DNA of 51,865 nucleotides from positions 1 through 51,865 of the forward strand of contig CAIQNH010000155.1 of the NCBI GenBank assembly GCA_903873135.1. Direction: 5' to 3'. The notes below the pieces were generated by a model, which had not been told where the DNA came from, ran no database searches, and was given only the letters and a program-made list of their open reading frames with translations. Shown here piece after piece: positions 27,138 to 34,962 of the stretch. Source of the DNA: an uncultured Actinomycetes bacterium. GTDB lineage: Bacteria > Actinomycetota > Acidimicrobiia > Acidimicrobiales > Microtrichaceae. Numbering within the stretch: the first letter of the stretch is position 1; each line of letters opens with the position of its first letter. A program made the translations under genes and the position numbers.

Positions 27138-27143
27138 ACCCTA
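27138..27143 (-). promoter_or_regulatory. Leaderless-type -10 (TAGGGT) for small protein
   Basis: Minus-strand TAGGGT ends exactly 6 nt before the ATG at 27131. It lies inside a hairpin-forming dyad at 27136-27150 (CCACCC, TAG, GGGTGG). Confidence 0.5.
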
Positions 27144-27154
27144 GGGGTGGCGGG

Positions 27155-27160
27155 TACGTT
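27155..27160 (+). promoter_or_regulatory. Leaderless-type -10 (TACGTT) for hemE
   Basis: TACGTT ends exactly 6 nt before the GTG at 27167; perfect TANNNT match and no Shine-Dalgarno sequence. Confidence 0.5.
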
Positions 27161-27166
27161 CCCACC

Positions 27167-28213
27167 GTGGCTTCCCGGCACGACGACAGCGCCTTCGTGC
27201 GGACCTGCCGGGGCCAGTCCGCCGAGCACACGCCGGTGTGGTTCATGCGTCAGGCAGGGCGGTCGCTGCCCGAGTACCGGGCCGTGCGCGGGTCGGGCAC
27301 GATCCTCGACGCCATCGCCCAGCCGGACCTCTCGTGCGAGATCACCCTCCAGCCGGTGCGCCGCTACGGGGTCGACGCCGCCATCCTCTACTCCGACATC
27401 GTCACCCCCGTGCACGCGATCGGGTTCGGGGTGGACGTGGCGCCCGGGATCGGCCCGGTCGTCGAGCAGCCGTTCCGGAGCCGGGACGACCTGGCTCGCC
27501 TGCGTCCGCTCGAGCCGGAGGTGGACACGCCCTACGTGCTCGAGACCGTCGACCTGCTCGTCGCCGAGCTGCCGGTGCCGCTCATCGGCTTCGCCGGTGC
27601 ACCGTTCACGGTGGCGAGCTACCTCATCGAGGGGCGACCGACCCGGACCTGGGTCCGGACGAAGTCGCTCATGCACACCGACGAGGCGCTCTGGTTCGAC
27701 CTGCTCGACCGTCTCGCCGACCTGGCGGTGGCGTCGCTGCGGTCGCAGGTCGCGCACGGGGCTGCCGCCGTGCAGCTGTTCGACTCCTGGGCGGGGGCGC
27801 TGAGCCCGGCCGACTACGAGCGCTTCGTGCTGCCGGCGAGCCGCAAGGTGCTCGACGCGGTGGCCGACCTGGGGGTCCCCCGGATCCACTTCGGGGTCTC
27901 CACCGGCGAGCTGCTCGGCCTGATGGCCGCAGCCGGGGCCGAGGTGGTCGGTGTCGACTGGCGCACGCCGCTCGACGTGGCCCGCACCCGGGTGCCCGAG
28001 GGCACGGTCGTCCAGGGCAACCTGGACCCGGCGCTCGTGGCCGCCGGCTGGGCGGCGACCGAGCCTGCCGCCCGGGAGGTGCTGCGGGCCGGTGGCGGCA
28101 CCCACCACGTGTTCAACCTGGGCCACGGGGTCCTGCCCGAGACCGATCCGGCGACGCTCGAGCGGCTCGTCGAGCTGGTCCACGCCGGGCCCGACGAGGA
28201 GGCGACGACGTGA
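27167..28213 (+). CDS. hemE: Uroporphyrinogen decarboxylase
   Basis: A 348-residue cytosolic enzyme that decarboxylates uroporphyrinogen III to coproporphyrinogen III. The family signatures PVWFMRQAGRSLPEYR (substrate-binding arginines) near the N-terminus, the YSDIVTPVHAIG segment, GFAGAPFTVASYLIEG and GTVVQGNLDP are all present. GTG at 27167 is chosen from the leaderless -10 and from where homology begins. It is first in a three-gene heme operon; its stop overlaps the start of the ferrochelatase (GTGA). Confidence 0.96.
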   Translation: MASRHDDSAFVRTCRGQSAEHTPVWFMRQAGRSLPEYRAVRGSGTILDAIAQPDLSCEITLQPVRRYGVDAAILYSDIVTPVHAIGFGVDVAPGIGPVVEQPFRSRDDLARLRPLEPEVDTPYVLETVDLLVAELPVPLIGFAGAPFTVASYLIEGRPTRTWVRTKSLMHTDEALWFDLLDRLADLAVASLRSQVAHGAAAVQLFDSWAGALSPADYERFVLPASRKVLDAVADLGVPRIHFGVSTGELLGLMAAAGAEVVGVDWRTPLDVARTRVPEGTVVQGNLDPALVAAGWAATEPAAREVLRAGGGTHHVFNLGHGVLPETDPATLERLVELVHAGPDEEATT

Positions 28214-29124
28214 CCACCGGAGTGATCGTGATGGCCTACGGCACCCCGGCGAGCCCGGAGGACGTCGAGTCGTACTACACCCACATCCGCCGGGGTCGGC
28301 CCCCCACACCGGAGCTGCTCGCCGACCTCGTCGCCCGCTACGACGCGATCGGTGGCATCTCACCGTTGGCCGCTCGCACCGCCGCGCAGCTCACGGCGAT
28401 CGCCGAGCAGCTCGAGCTGCTCGCTCCCGGGAGGTTCGAGGTCCGACTGGGTCAGAAGCACGCGCACCCCTTCGTGGAGGACGGTGTCGCGGAGCTCGTC
28501 GAACTCGGCGTCGACGGCGTGGTCGGGCTCGTGCTCGCCCCCCACTACTCCGGATTCAGCGTGGGCCAGTACCACGAGCGGGCGGCTGCGGCTGCCGATC
28601 CGGTGCCGTTCGTCGGCGTCGACCACTGGCACCTGAGCCCCGGCTTCGTGGGTCACCAGGCCGCCTCGGTGGTCGAACGCCTCGCCACCCTGCCCGAACG
28701 GTCGGTCGTGGTCTTCACGGCGCACTCCCTCCCCGAACGGGTGCTCGAGGGCGACCCCTACCCCGACCAGCTGCGCGCCTCCGCCGAGGCGATCGCGGAG
28801 CAGGCCGGGCTGGCCCCGTGGTCCGGTTGGGCGCTGGCGTGGCAGTCGGCCGGGCGGACACCCGAACCGTGGCGGGGTCCGGACATCCTCGAGGTGATCG
28901 CCGACCTCGCCGACACGGGCGCCGCCGAGGGCGTGCTCGTGGTGCCCCAGGGGTTCACCGCCGACCACCTCGAGGTCCTCTACGACCTCGACATCGAGGC
29001 GGCCGCAGCCGCCCGGGAGCGAGGACTCGCCTTCGCCCGGACCGAGGTGGTCAACGACGACCCGGCCGTGGCCGCCGACCTGGCCCGGCTCGTCGTGGAC
29101 GCCGCCGCCACCCTCCCCCGGTGA
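28210..29124 (+). CDS. hemH: Ferrochelatase (coproporphyrin III ferrochelatase, CpfC type)
   Basis: A 304-residue chelatase that inserts Fe(II) into the porphyrin. GGISPLA, TAHSLP with the metal-binding His172, the SAGRTPEPWRGPDI segment and VVPQGFTADHLE with Glu255 are the expected catalytic elements. In actinobacteria the enzyme acts on coproporphyrin III within the coproporphyrin-dependent pathway, hence the alternative name cpfC; substrate choice here is inferred from phylum and operon. GTG at 28210 overlaps the hemE stop and its own stop overlaps the next start. Confidence 0.94.
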   Translation: MTTGVIVMAYGTPASPEDVESYYTHIRRGRPPTPELLADLVARYDAIGGISPLAARTAAQLTAIAEQLELLAPGRFEVRLGQKHAHPFVEDGVAELVELGVDGVVGLVLAPHYSGFSVGQYHERAAAAADPVPFVGVDHWHLSPGFVGHQAASVVERLATLPERSVVVFTAHSLPERVLEGDPYPDQLRASAEAIAEQAGLAPWSGWALAWQSAGRTPEPWRGPDILEVIADLADTGAAEGVLVVPQGFTADHLEVLYDLDIEAAAAARERGLAFARTEVVNDDPAVAADLARLVVDAAATLPR

Positions 29125-30518
29125 GCACCGGCGACCCGACCGCCCGGCTGGTCGTGGTCGGCGGGGGCGTCGCCGGACTGGCCGCCGCGTGGGAGGCCAC
29201 CGGGCGCGGGGCCCGGGTCACGGTGCTGGAGGCGGAGGACCGCTTCGGAGGACTCGTCCGGACGAGCCGGATCGAGCTCGACGGTGGGGACCTGCTCGTC
29301 GACGAGGGAGCCGACGCCTTCCTGGCCCGGGTACCGGACGCCGTCGAACTGTGCGCCGAGCTCGGGCTGAGCGACGAGCTCGTCCCACCCGACACCGCTC
29401 ACGCCCGCGTCTGGGTGGACGGCCACCTGCTCCCGCTCCCCGGCCGGCACGCGCTCGGGGTGCCCCTCGACCCCGAGGACCCGGCCACCGTCGCCCTGCT
29501 CGGCAGTCCGACGATCGAGCACATCCGGGAGGAACTGGAGCGGGAGGGCCCCGGCCTGCAGGGCGACACGTCGATCGGCGCGTTCGTCGGCGAGCGCCTC
29601 GGGCGCGAGGTGGTCGACCGCATCGTCGGCCCGCTCGTCGGTGGGATCAGCGCCGGCGACGTCGACCGGTTGAGCCTGGTGTCGGTCACGCCCCAGCTCG
29701 CCGAGGCGGCCCGGCAGGGTGACAGCTTCGTCGGAGCGTTGCGCCGGGCCGTCGCCACCGTCGACGCGGACCGGCCGGTCTTCGCCGGCCTGCGTGGCGG
29801 CACCGAGCAGCTCGTGACCGCCCTGGTCGACCGACTCGCCGACCGGGGCGTGGAACTCCTGACGGGCCGTCCGGTGACGCAGGTCGTCGGACGGGGCAGC
29901 GACCTGCGCGTCGAGACGGTGGACACCCACCACGACGCCGACGGCGTCGTGGTGGCCACCCCGGCCCGCACCGCTGCACGGATCCTCGAGGGACTCAGCA
30001 CCGAGGCTGCACACGAACTGCGGTCCATCCCGACCACCACGGTGGTCCTGGTGACGTTCGTGTTCGATCGCGACCAGGTGCCCGGACCGCTGGACGGGTC
30101 GGGCTTCCTCGTCCCGCGCGACGCCGGACTGCTGTCGACCGCGGTGTCGTGGGGTTCGTCCAAGTGGGGGCACTGGGACGACGGCCGCCACGTCGTGCTG
30201 CGCGTCTCCGCGGGCCACGCCGGCGACCGGCGGGTCGAGTCCCTCGGCGACGACGAGGTGGTGGAGCTGCTGCTCGACGACCTCGGCACGACCATGGGGG
30301 TGGCGGGCCCGCCCCGCAGCACCCGGGTGAGCCGGTGGACCGACGCCTTCCCCCAGTACGAGGTGGGACACGAGGAGCGTCTGGCGCGGATCGACGCGGC
30401 GTTGCGCCGCGACGCGTCGCAGGTGCGACTGGCGGGCATGTCCTACCGAGGCGTCGGGATCCCTGCGAGCATCCGCACGGCACGCGCCGCAGCGCGCTCG
30501 TTGCTCACGCCTCGCTGA
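29121..30518 (+). CDS. hemY: Coproporphyrinogen III / protoporphyrinogen oxidase (HemY/CgoX)
   Basis: A 465-residue FAD enzyme that oxidises the porphyrinogen ring. The FAD motif VVVGGGVAGLAAAWE lies at residues 11-25, followed by VDEGADAF, GLRGGTEQLVTAL in the second FAD-contact region, and the C-terminal GMSYRGVGIPASI. In the pathway typical of actinobacteria it makes coproporphyrin III (CgoX). GTG at 29121 overlaps the hemH stop. The last 14 nt overlap the convergent cupredoxin-like gene. The final coproheme decarboxylase gene is not in the window. Confidence 0.94.
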   Translation: MSTGDPTARLVVVGGGVAGLAAAWEATGRGARVTVLEAEDRFGGLVRTSRIELDGGDLLVDEGADAFLARVPDAVELCAELGLSDELVPPDTAHARVWVDGHLLPLPGRHALGVPLDPEDPATVALLGSPTIEHIREELEREGPGLQGDTSIGAFVGERLGREVVDRIVGPLVGGISAGDVDRLSLVSVTPQLAEAARQGDSFVGALRRAVATVDADRPVFAGLRGGTEQLVTALVDRLADRGVELLTGRPVTQVVGRGSDLRVETVDTHHDADGVVVATPARTAARILEGLSTEAAHELRSIPTTTVVLVTFVFDRDQVPGPLDGSGFLVPRDAGLLSTAVSWGSSKWGHWDDGRHVVLRVSAGHAGDRRVESLGDDEVVELLLDDLGTTMGVAGPPRSTRVSRWTDAFPQYEVGHEERLARIDAALRRDASQVRLAGMSYRGVGIPASIRTARAAARSLLTPR

Positions 30519-30900
30519 CGCGGATCCGGAACTCGCCGCTGGGGTGGACGTCGCACGCACCCACGAGCTCGCCGGGTGAGGTGAACTCCATGGTCACGGT
30601 CTCCCCTGCGGCCACGTTGAAGATGCCGATCCGGGCGGTGGACACGTCGTCGTTGCGGATCCGGATCGTGTCGCCGACGTCGACCTCGAGGACCTGCGGG
30701 ACGACCTCCACCCGACCGCCCGAGTCGACCAGCGCCTCGGTCCCCGGCGGGACGACGAACTCGTGGAGCACCGGCGCACCGTCGTCGCGCAGTTCCACCC
30801 GGACCTCGTCGGTGCCGCTGCAACCGGACCACCCCGCCGCGACCAGCACGGCGAGCAGGATCGAGGCGACCGGACGTCGGGGCGGAGTTCGGCGCTCCAC
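30505..30900 (-). CDS. Cupredoxin-like lipoprotein lacking one expected His ligand
   Basis: A 131-residue predicted lipoprotein (signal helix ASILLAVLVAAG, lipobox WSGC, Cys27). The C-terminal 60 residues have the cupredoxin layout: VDVGDTIRIRNDD, FNVAAGETVTMEF, SPGE and the ligand loop GACDVHPSGEF with Cys116 and His119. The first ligand position, usually a His after the NDD segment, reads STAR (87-90), so a normal type 1 copper site is doubtful. It is third in an operon with SCO1 and cytochrome c; GTG at 30900 follows the SCO1 stop by one base. A copper-handling or assembly role is inferred from that context. Confidence 0.75.
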   Translation of the reverse strand: MERRTPPRRPVASILLAVLVAAGWSGCSGTDEVRVELRDDGAPVLHEFVVPPGTEALVDSGGRVEVVPQVLEVDVGDTIRIRNDDVSTARIGIFNVAAGETVTMEFTSPGELVGACDVHPSGEFRIRVSEA

Positions 30901-30901
30901 C

Positions 30902-31564
30902 TCAACCCCCCCGACCGGTGTCGGACCCGAGGTCGGTGTCGACCGCAGGACGCTCGCCGGCCAGCAGCCGCCGGAGGTCGTCGGCGACCGAGTCCGCCGG
31001 GGTCCCCGCCGGCCAGGCCAGCACCACCCGGCCGGCGTCGTCGACGACGGAGACGTCGCCCGTGTGCGACACCTCGGGCCGACCGTCCGGGCCGGAGCCG
31101 ACCGTGACGTCGGATCCGAAGGCCTCCAGTGCGGCCCGCAACACCGTCGTGTCCTCGGTCCGGTGCGCCGTGGCGTCGGGGACGAACCGGCCGACGTACT
31201 CGACGAGCTGCGCTGCGTCGTCGCGTTCGGGGTCGACGGTCACGACGTCGACCCCCACCCGGGCCCGATCCGCCGGGTCGAGCTCGGCGAGCGCGGCACG
31301 CAGCACGGCCAGCGTGGTGGGGCAGACGTCGGGACACGAGGTGAACCCGAAGAACACGAGCCGCAGCCCACCCGGTGCAGCCGTCAGGGCGTCACCGCCC
31401 GGGCCGCCGACCACAGGGACCGACACCGACGACACGTCGGGCAGCGGCGAGCGGGTGTAGCCGCCGAAGGCGGTGGAACCGGTCCTGCCGCACCCGACGG
31501 TGGTCGCGGACAGCAGCACGAGGAGGAGCGCAGCGGGTGCGAGCCGGGGCACCGGGAGACCCAC
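30902..31564 (-). CDS. SCO1/SenC-family copper chaperone lipoprotein
   Basis: A 220-residue extracytoplasmic thioredoxin-fold protein anchored as a lipoprotein (lipobox ATTVGC, Cys25). The copper/redox motif is Cys77-x3-Cys81 (TSCPDVCPTT), and the third ligand is His167 in the VSHTGD loop. The family delivers copper to, or reduces, the CuA site of cytochrome c oxidase subunit II. It sits between a cytochrome c and a cupredoxin-like gene. GTG at 31564 begins 12 nt after the cytochrome stop. Oxidase subunit genes are not in the window. Confidence 0.92.
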   Translation of the reverse strand: MGLPVPRLAPAALLLVLLSATTVGCGRTGSTAFGGYTRSPLPDVSSVSVPVVGGPGGDALTAAPGGLRLVFFGFTSCPDVCPTTLAVLRAALAELDPADRARVGVDVVTVDPERDDAAQLVEYVGRFVPDATAHRTEDTTVLRAALEAFGSDVTVGSGPDGRPEVSHTGDVSVVDDAGRVVLAWPAGTPADSVADDLRRLLAGERPAVDTDLGSDTGRGG

Positions 31565-31576
31565 GGCCGGGCCGGC

Positions 31577-31990
31577 TCAGCGCAGCGCCGAGATGTACGC
31601 CACCAGGGCGTCGACCTCGGACGGGCTCAGCTCCCGCGCCGGCATCTGGGCGCTGTAGCCGGCGACCCGCTGCGCGGACGGGTTCACGATCGACTCGCGG
31701 ACGTAGGCCTCGTCCGCCGTGACGGTGGTCCCGCCGTCGAGCTCCACCTGCGAGCCGAGGAGGCCCTGCAGGGTCGGGCCGACCCCGTCGGACCCGTCGA
31801 CGCTGTGGCAGGCGGCGCACCCGTTGGACCGGAAGAGCTGCTGCCCCTCTGCGGCGACGCCGGTGACCGGGGGTCCCGACGACTCGTCGCTCCCGGAACA
31901 GGCGGCCGTGCCGAGCAGCACCGCCGCGACGAGTGCGGGACCCGCCGCTCGCCGCAGGAGCCGATGCGCTCCGAGTCCGTGGTGCTCCAC
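31577..31990 (-). CDS. Class I c-type cytochrome, lipoprotein
   Basis: A 137-residue membrane-anchored cytochrome c. The signal helix ends in a lipobox (LLGTAAC, Cys31). The single heme motif CAACH spans 58-62, with His62 as proximal ligand and Met116 (YSAQMPA) as the likely distal ligand. The GVGPTLQGLLG and SEVDALVAYI motifs match short cytochromes of the COX2-associated type. It is first in the operon with SCO1. GTG at 31990 has TATCGT ending exactly 6 nt upstream. It probably carries electrons to a terminal oxidase encoded elsewhere. Confidence 0.92.
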   Translation of the reverse strand: MEHHGLGAHRLLRRAAGPALVAAVLLGTAACSGSDESSGPPVTGVAAEGQQLFRSNGCAACHSVDGSDGVGPTLQGLLGSQVELDGGTTVTADEAYVRESIVNPSAQRVAGYSAQMPARELSPSEVDALVAYISALR

Positions 31991-31996
31991 GGGGAC

Positions 31997-32002
31997 ACGA
32001 TA
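31997..32002 (-). promoter_or_regulatory. Leaderless-type -10 (TATCGT) for cytochrome c operon
   Basis: Minus-strand TATCGT ends exactly 6 nt before the GTG at 31990. The 65-bp gap to the divergent lnt start also holds a GC-rich hairpin. Confidence 0.5.
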
Positions 32003-32043
32003 GGCGGCTCGACCCCGACGCCGGGGCGCGCCCCGCCGGGTGC

Positions 32044-32049
32044 GACAAT
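32044..32049 (+). promoter_or_regulatory. Leaderless-type -10 (GACAAT) for lnt
   Basis: GACAAT ends exactly 6 nt before the GTG at 32056; one mismatch to TANNNT at the first base. Confidence 0.35.
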
Positions 32050-32055
32050 GCCGGA

Positions 32056-33579
32056 GTGGAGTCGTCGGGCCGCAGGCCGTGGGCACTGGACGCGCTGTTG
32101 GCCGTGGTCGCCGGCGGCTGCATCTGTCTGGCCGTCCCCCCGTGGGGGTGGTGGCCCCTGGCGTTCGTCGGGATCGCCCTGTGGCTCCTGATCCTGGAGG
32201 ACCGGGCCGTCGTCGCCCGGTTCGGTCTGTCCTACCTGGTCGGACTGGCGTGGTTCGCACCGTCCACCCTGTGGATGTGGCGGCTCACCGCCCCCGGCTA
32301 CGTGGCGGCCGTCTTCGTCGGGTGGGCCGGACTCGTCGGCCTGGTCGGGGTGGTCAGCTCGGGCGACCAGCGTCGGCTGGTCCTGTTGCCGGCCTCCCTG
32401 GTGCTCCTCGAGTGGGGTCTGCTGCACGCGCCCTTCGGCGGGGTCCCCCTGTCGGAGCTGGCCACCACCCAGGCGGCCGGGCCACTGCGTCCGATCGCCG
32501 CCCTCGGCGGGGTGCTGCTGCTCGGTGGAGCCGTCGCGGCGCTCGGCACGGCGCTGCTCCTGGCACTCCGAGGACGCTGGCGGCCGTCGGGGCTGATCCT
32601 GCTCGGCGTCGTGGCCGCGGCACTGCTCGGTGCGGTGTGGCCGCTCGGGTCCGGCGCCGGTGAGGTCCGGGTGGCCGCGGTCCAGGGCGGCGGCCCGCAG
32701 GGGACCCGATTCGCCGAGGGCGACACCGGACCGGTGCTCAACCGGCACCTGGAGGCCAGCCGGACGATCGAGCCGGGTTCGGTCGACCTGGTGGTGTGGC
32801 CCGAGAACGTGGTCAACGTCGAGGGCCCGTTCGGCGGCCACCCGTTCGCCGAGCAGCTGCGACGGGAGGCGGCCCGGGTGCAGGCACCGATCCTGGTCGG
32901 GGTCGTCGAGGGTGTCGACGAGTCGGAGTTCGTCAACTACGTGGTCGTGGTCGATCCGGACGGGACCGTCTCCGGTCGCTACGACAAGGAGCGACGGGTG
33001 CCGTTCGGCGAGTACGTCCCGCTCCGGAACCTCGTCGAGTCGCTCGCCGCCGGCCAGCTGCCCCCGCGGGACCAGATCCCGGGGGTCGGGTCCTCGGCGG
33101 TGCCGACCTCCGCCGGCGACGTGGCCGTGGCGATCAGCTGGGAGGTGTTCTTCTCCCGTCGGGTCCGCGAGGGCGTCCGGGACGGCGGCCAGTTCGTCGC
33201 CAACCCGACCAACGGTTCGAGCTACTGGCTCACCCAGATCCAGTCCCAGCAGGTGGCCCAGTCCCGGTTGCGGGCGACCGAGTCCGGACGCTGGCTCGTC
33301 CAGGCGGCACCCACCGGCTTCTCCGCGATCGTCGACCCCCGCGGCGAGCTGGAGCAACGCTCCGACATCTCCGAGTCGGTCGTCCTCGAGGCCACGATCG
33401 AGCGTCTGGGCGGGACGACCCCGGCCCAGGCCACGGGCGACCTGCTCCCCGTCGCCCTCGCCACTGGTGCGGTCGGCTCGTTCCTCACCGCCGAGTTGCT
33501 GCGGCGCCGGAGCACCACGGAGCGCGCGCAGCGCACGACCACCAGTCCCTGGGACTCCGGCCGGAGGGGGCGCACTTGA
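32056..33579 (+). CDS. lnt: Apolipoprotein N-acyltransferase homologue with Ser at the Cys position
   Basis: A 507-residue protein with about six N-terminal helices and an extracytoplasmic nitrilase domain. The catalytic Glu250 (WPENVV) and Lys311 (YDKERRVPFGEYVP) are present at normal spacing. The usual ICYE/ICFE motif reads AISWEVFF, putting Ser361 where the acyl-enzyme Cys should be, and the AGC codon is unambiguous. Lnt normally adds a third acyl chain to lipoproteins; with Ser the activity may be altered or lost. Three predicted lipoproteins are encoded divergently next door. GTG at 32056 is supported by GACAAT at 6 nt. Confidence 0.85.
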   Translation: MESSGRRPWALDALLAVVAGGCICLAVPPWGWWPLAFVGIALWLLILEDRAVVARFGLSYLVGLAWFAPSTLWMWRLTAPGYVAAVFVGWAGLVGLVGVVSSGDQRRLVLLPASLVLLEWGLLHAPFGGVPLSELATTQAAGPLRPIAALGGVLLLGGAVAALGTALLLALRGRWRPSGLILLGVVAAALLGAVWPLGSGAGEVRVAAVQGGGPQGTRFAEGDTGPVLNRHLEASRTIEPGSVDLVVWPENVVNVEGPFGGHPFAEQLRREAARVQAPILVGVVEGVDESEFVNYVVVVDPDGTVSGRYDKERRVPFGEYVPLRNLVESLAAGQLPPRDQIPGVGSSAVPTSAGDVAVAISWEVFFSRRVREGVRDGGQFVANPTNGSSYWLTQIQSQQVAQSRLRATESGRWLVQAAPTGFSAIVDPRGELEQRSDISESVVLEATIERLGGTTPAQATGDLLPVALATGAVGSFLTAELLRRRSTTERAQRTTTSPWDSGRRGRT

Positions 33580-33613
33580 CCGTCCGTCGGCCCAACGGCG
33601 AGGCTTGACCGCC

Positions 33614-34945
33614 ATGCGCGTCGGCCCTGAGGACCGGGGCACACCCCCGGGTGGTGCCCGTCGACCCCTCCCGGGGCCCGACGACCCCCTCCGCATCGCC
33701 CTGCTCACGTACCGGGGCAAGCCCCACGTCGGCGGCCAGGGCGTCTACGTCCGCCACCTGGCCAAGGCGCTCCACCGCAGCGGCCACCACGTCGAGGTCC
33801 TCTCGGGCCAGCCCTACCCGATCGTCGACGAGGGCATCCCGCTGGTCGAACTGCCGAGCCTCGACATCTACAACGACTACTTCCCCATGCGGATGCCGGG
33901 ACTCTGGGAGCTGAAGACCCGGTGGGACTGGCTCGAGGTGACGGCGTTCTCCTCGGGCACCTTCCCCGAGCCCCTCGCGTTCTCGATGCGGGCATGGGAC
34001 CACCTGCACCACCGGCTCGACGAGTTCGACCTGGTCCACGACAACCAGTGCCTCGGGTACGGGCTGCTGCTCATGGAGCGCGACGGGCTGCCCGTGCTCG
34101 GCACGATCCACCACCCGATCACCGTGGACCGCCGGCTGGAGATGGAGCACGCCGAGTCGTCCCGACAGCGTTGGTCCAAGGCGCGCTGGTACGCCTTCAC
34201 CAAGATGCAGACCCGGGTGGCCCGACGGCTCCGCAGGGTGATCACGGTGTCGCAGTCCTCCTACGCCGACATCTGCCGTGACCACCTGATCCCGCCGGAC
34301 CGCCTGCACATCGTGCCCGTCGGCGTGGACCCGGAACTCTTCACGCCGGACCCGTCGGTCCGCCGCGACCCGTACCAGATCATCTCGACCGCCTCGTCCG
34401 ACGTGGCCATGAAGGGTCAGCGCTACCTCCTGGAGGCCGTGGCCAAGCTCCGGACCGAGTTCCCGGCGCTCCGACTCGTCGTCGTCGGCCGGCTCAAGGA
34501 GGGCTCGGCGGCCCAGCGGACGATCGAGACGCTCGGCCTGTCCGACGCCGTCGAGTTCGTCTCGGGCGTGTCCGACGAGCGCATCGTGGAGCTCTACAAC
34601 TCCTCGGCGGCCGCGGTCGTGCCGTCGCTCTACGAGGGCTTCTCCCTGCCGGCGATCGAGGCCATGAGCACCGGCTGTCCGCTCGTGGCCACCACCGGAG
34701 GAGCCATCCCGGAGGTCGCAGGCGCCGACGGCGAGACGTGCTTCGCCGTGGAGCCGGGCGACGCCGAGGCGCTCGCCACCGGCATCCGCCGGGTGTTCGA
34801 GGACCCCGAGGCCGCCGGACGGGTGGGTGCCGCCGGCCGGGAGCGGGTCATCAACCGGTGGAGCTGGGCGCACACCGCAGCGCGCACCGAGGAGCACTAC
34901 CGGGCGCTGATCGACGAGGTCCGCCGCGAGCGGACGACGAGCTGA
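33614..34945 (+). CDS. Glycosyltransferase family 4 protein
   Basis: A 443-residue GT-B retaining glycosyltransferase. The N-terminal domain opens with RIALLTYRGKPHVGGQGVY, which contains the acceptor-side glycine loop, and has HDNQCLGYGLLL. The C-terminal nucleotide-sugar domain shows VGVDPELF, VVVGRLKEG and the E-x7-E motif EGFSLPAIEAMSTG. It is followed by a methyltransferase and a QW-motif protein, so it probably glycosylates a lipid or polyprenyl-type acceptor, which is inference. ATG at 33614 is 34 nt after lnt, with GAGG about 10 nt upstream. Confidence 0.88.
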   Translation: MRVGPEDRGTPPGGARRPLPGPDDPLRIALLTYRGKPHVGGQGVYVRHLAKALHRSGHHVEVLSGQPYPIVDEGIPLVELPSLDIYNDYFPMRMPGLWELKTRWDWLEVTAFSSGTFPEPLAFSMRAWDHLHHRLDEFDLVHDNQCLGYGLLLMERDGLPVLGTIHHPITVDRRLEMEHAESSRQRWSKARWYAFTKMQTRVARRLRRVITVSQSSYADICRDHLIPPDRLHIVPVGVDPELFTPDPSVRRDPYQIISTASSDVAMKGQRYLLEAVAKLRTEFPALRLVVVGRLKEGSAAQRTIETLGLSDAVEFVSGVSDERIVELYNSSAAAVVPSLYEGFSLPAIEAMSTGCPLVATTGGAIPEVAGADGETCFAVEPGDAEALATGIRRVFEDPEAAGRVGAAGRERVINRWSWAHTAARTEEHYRALIDEVRRERTTS

Positions 34946-34962
34946 GGCGACGGGGACCGAGC

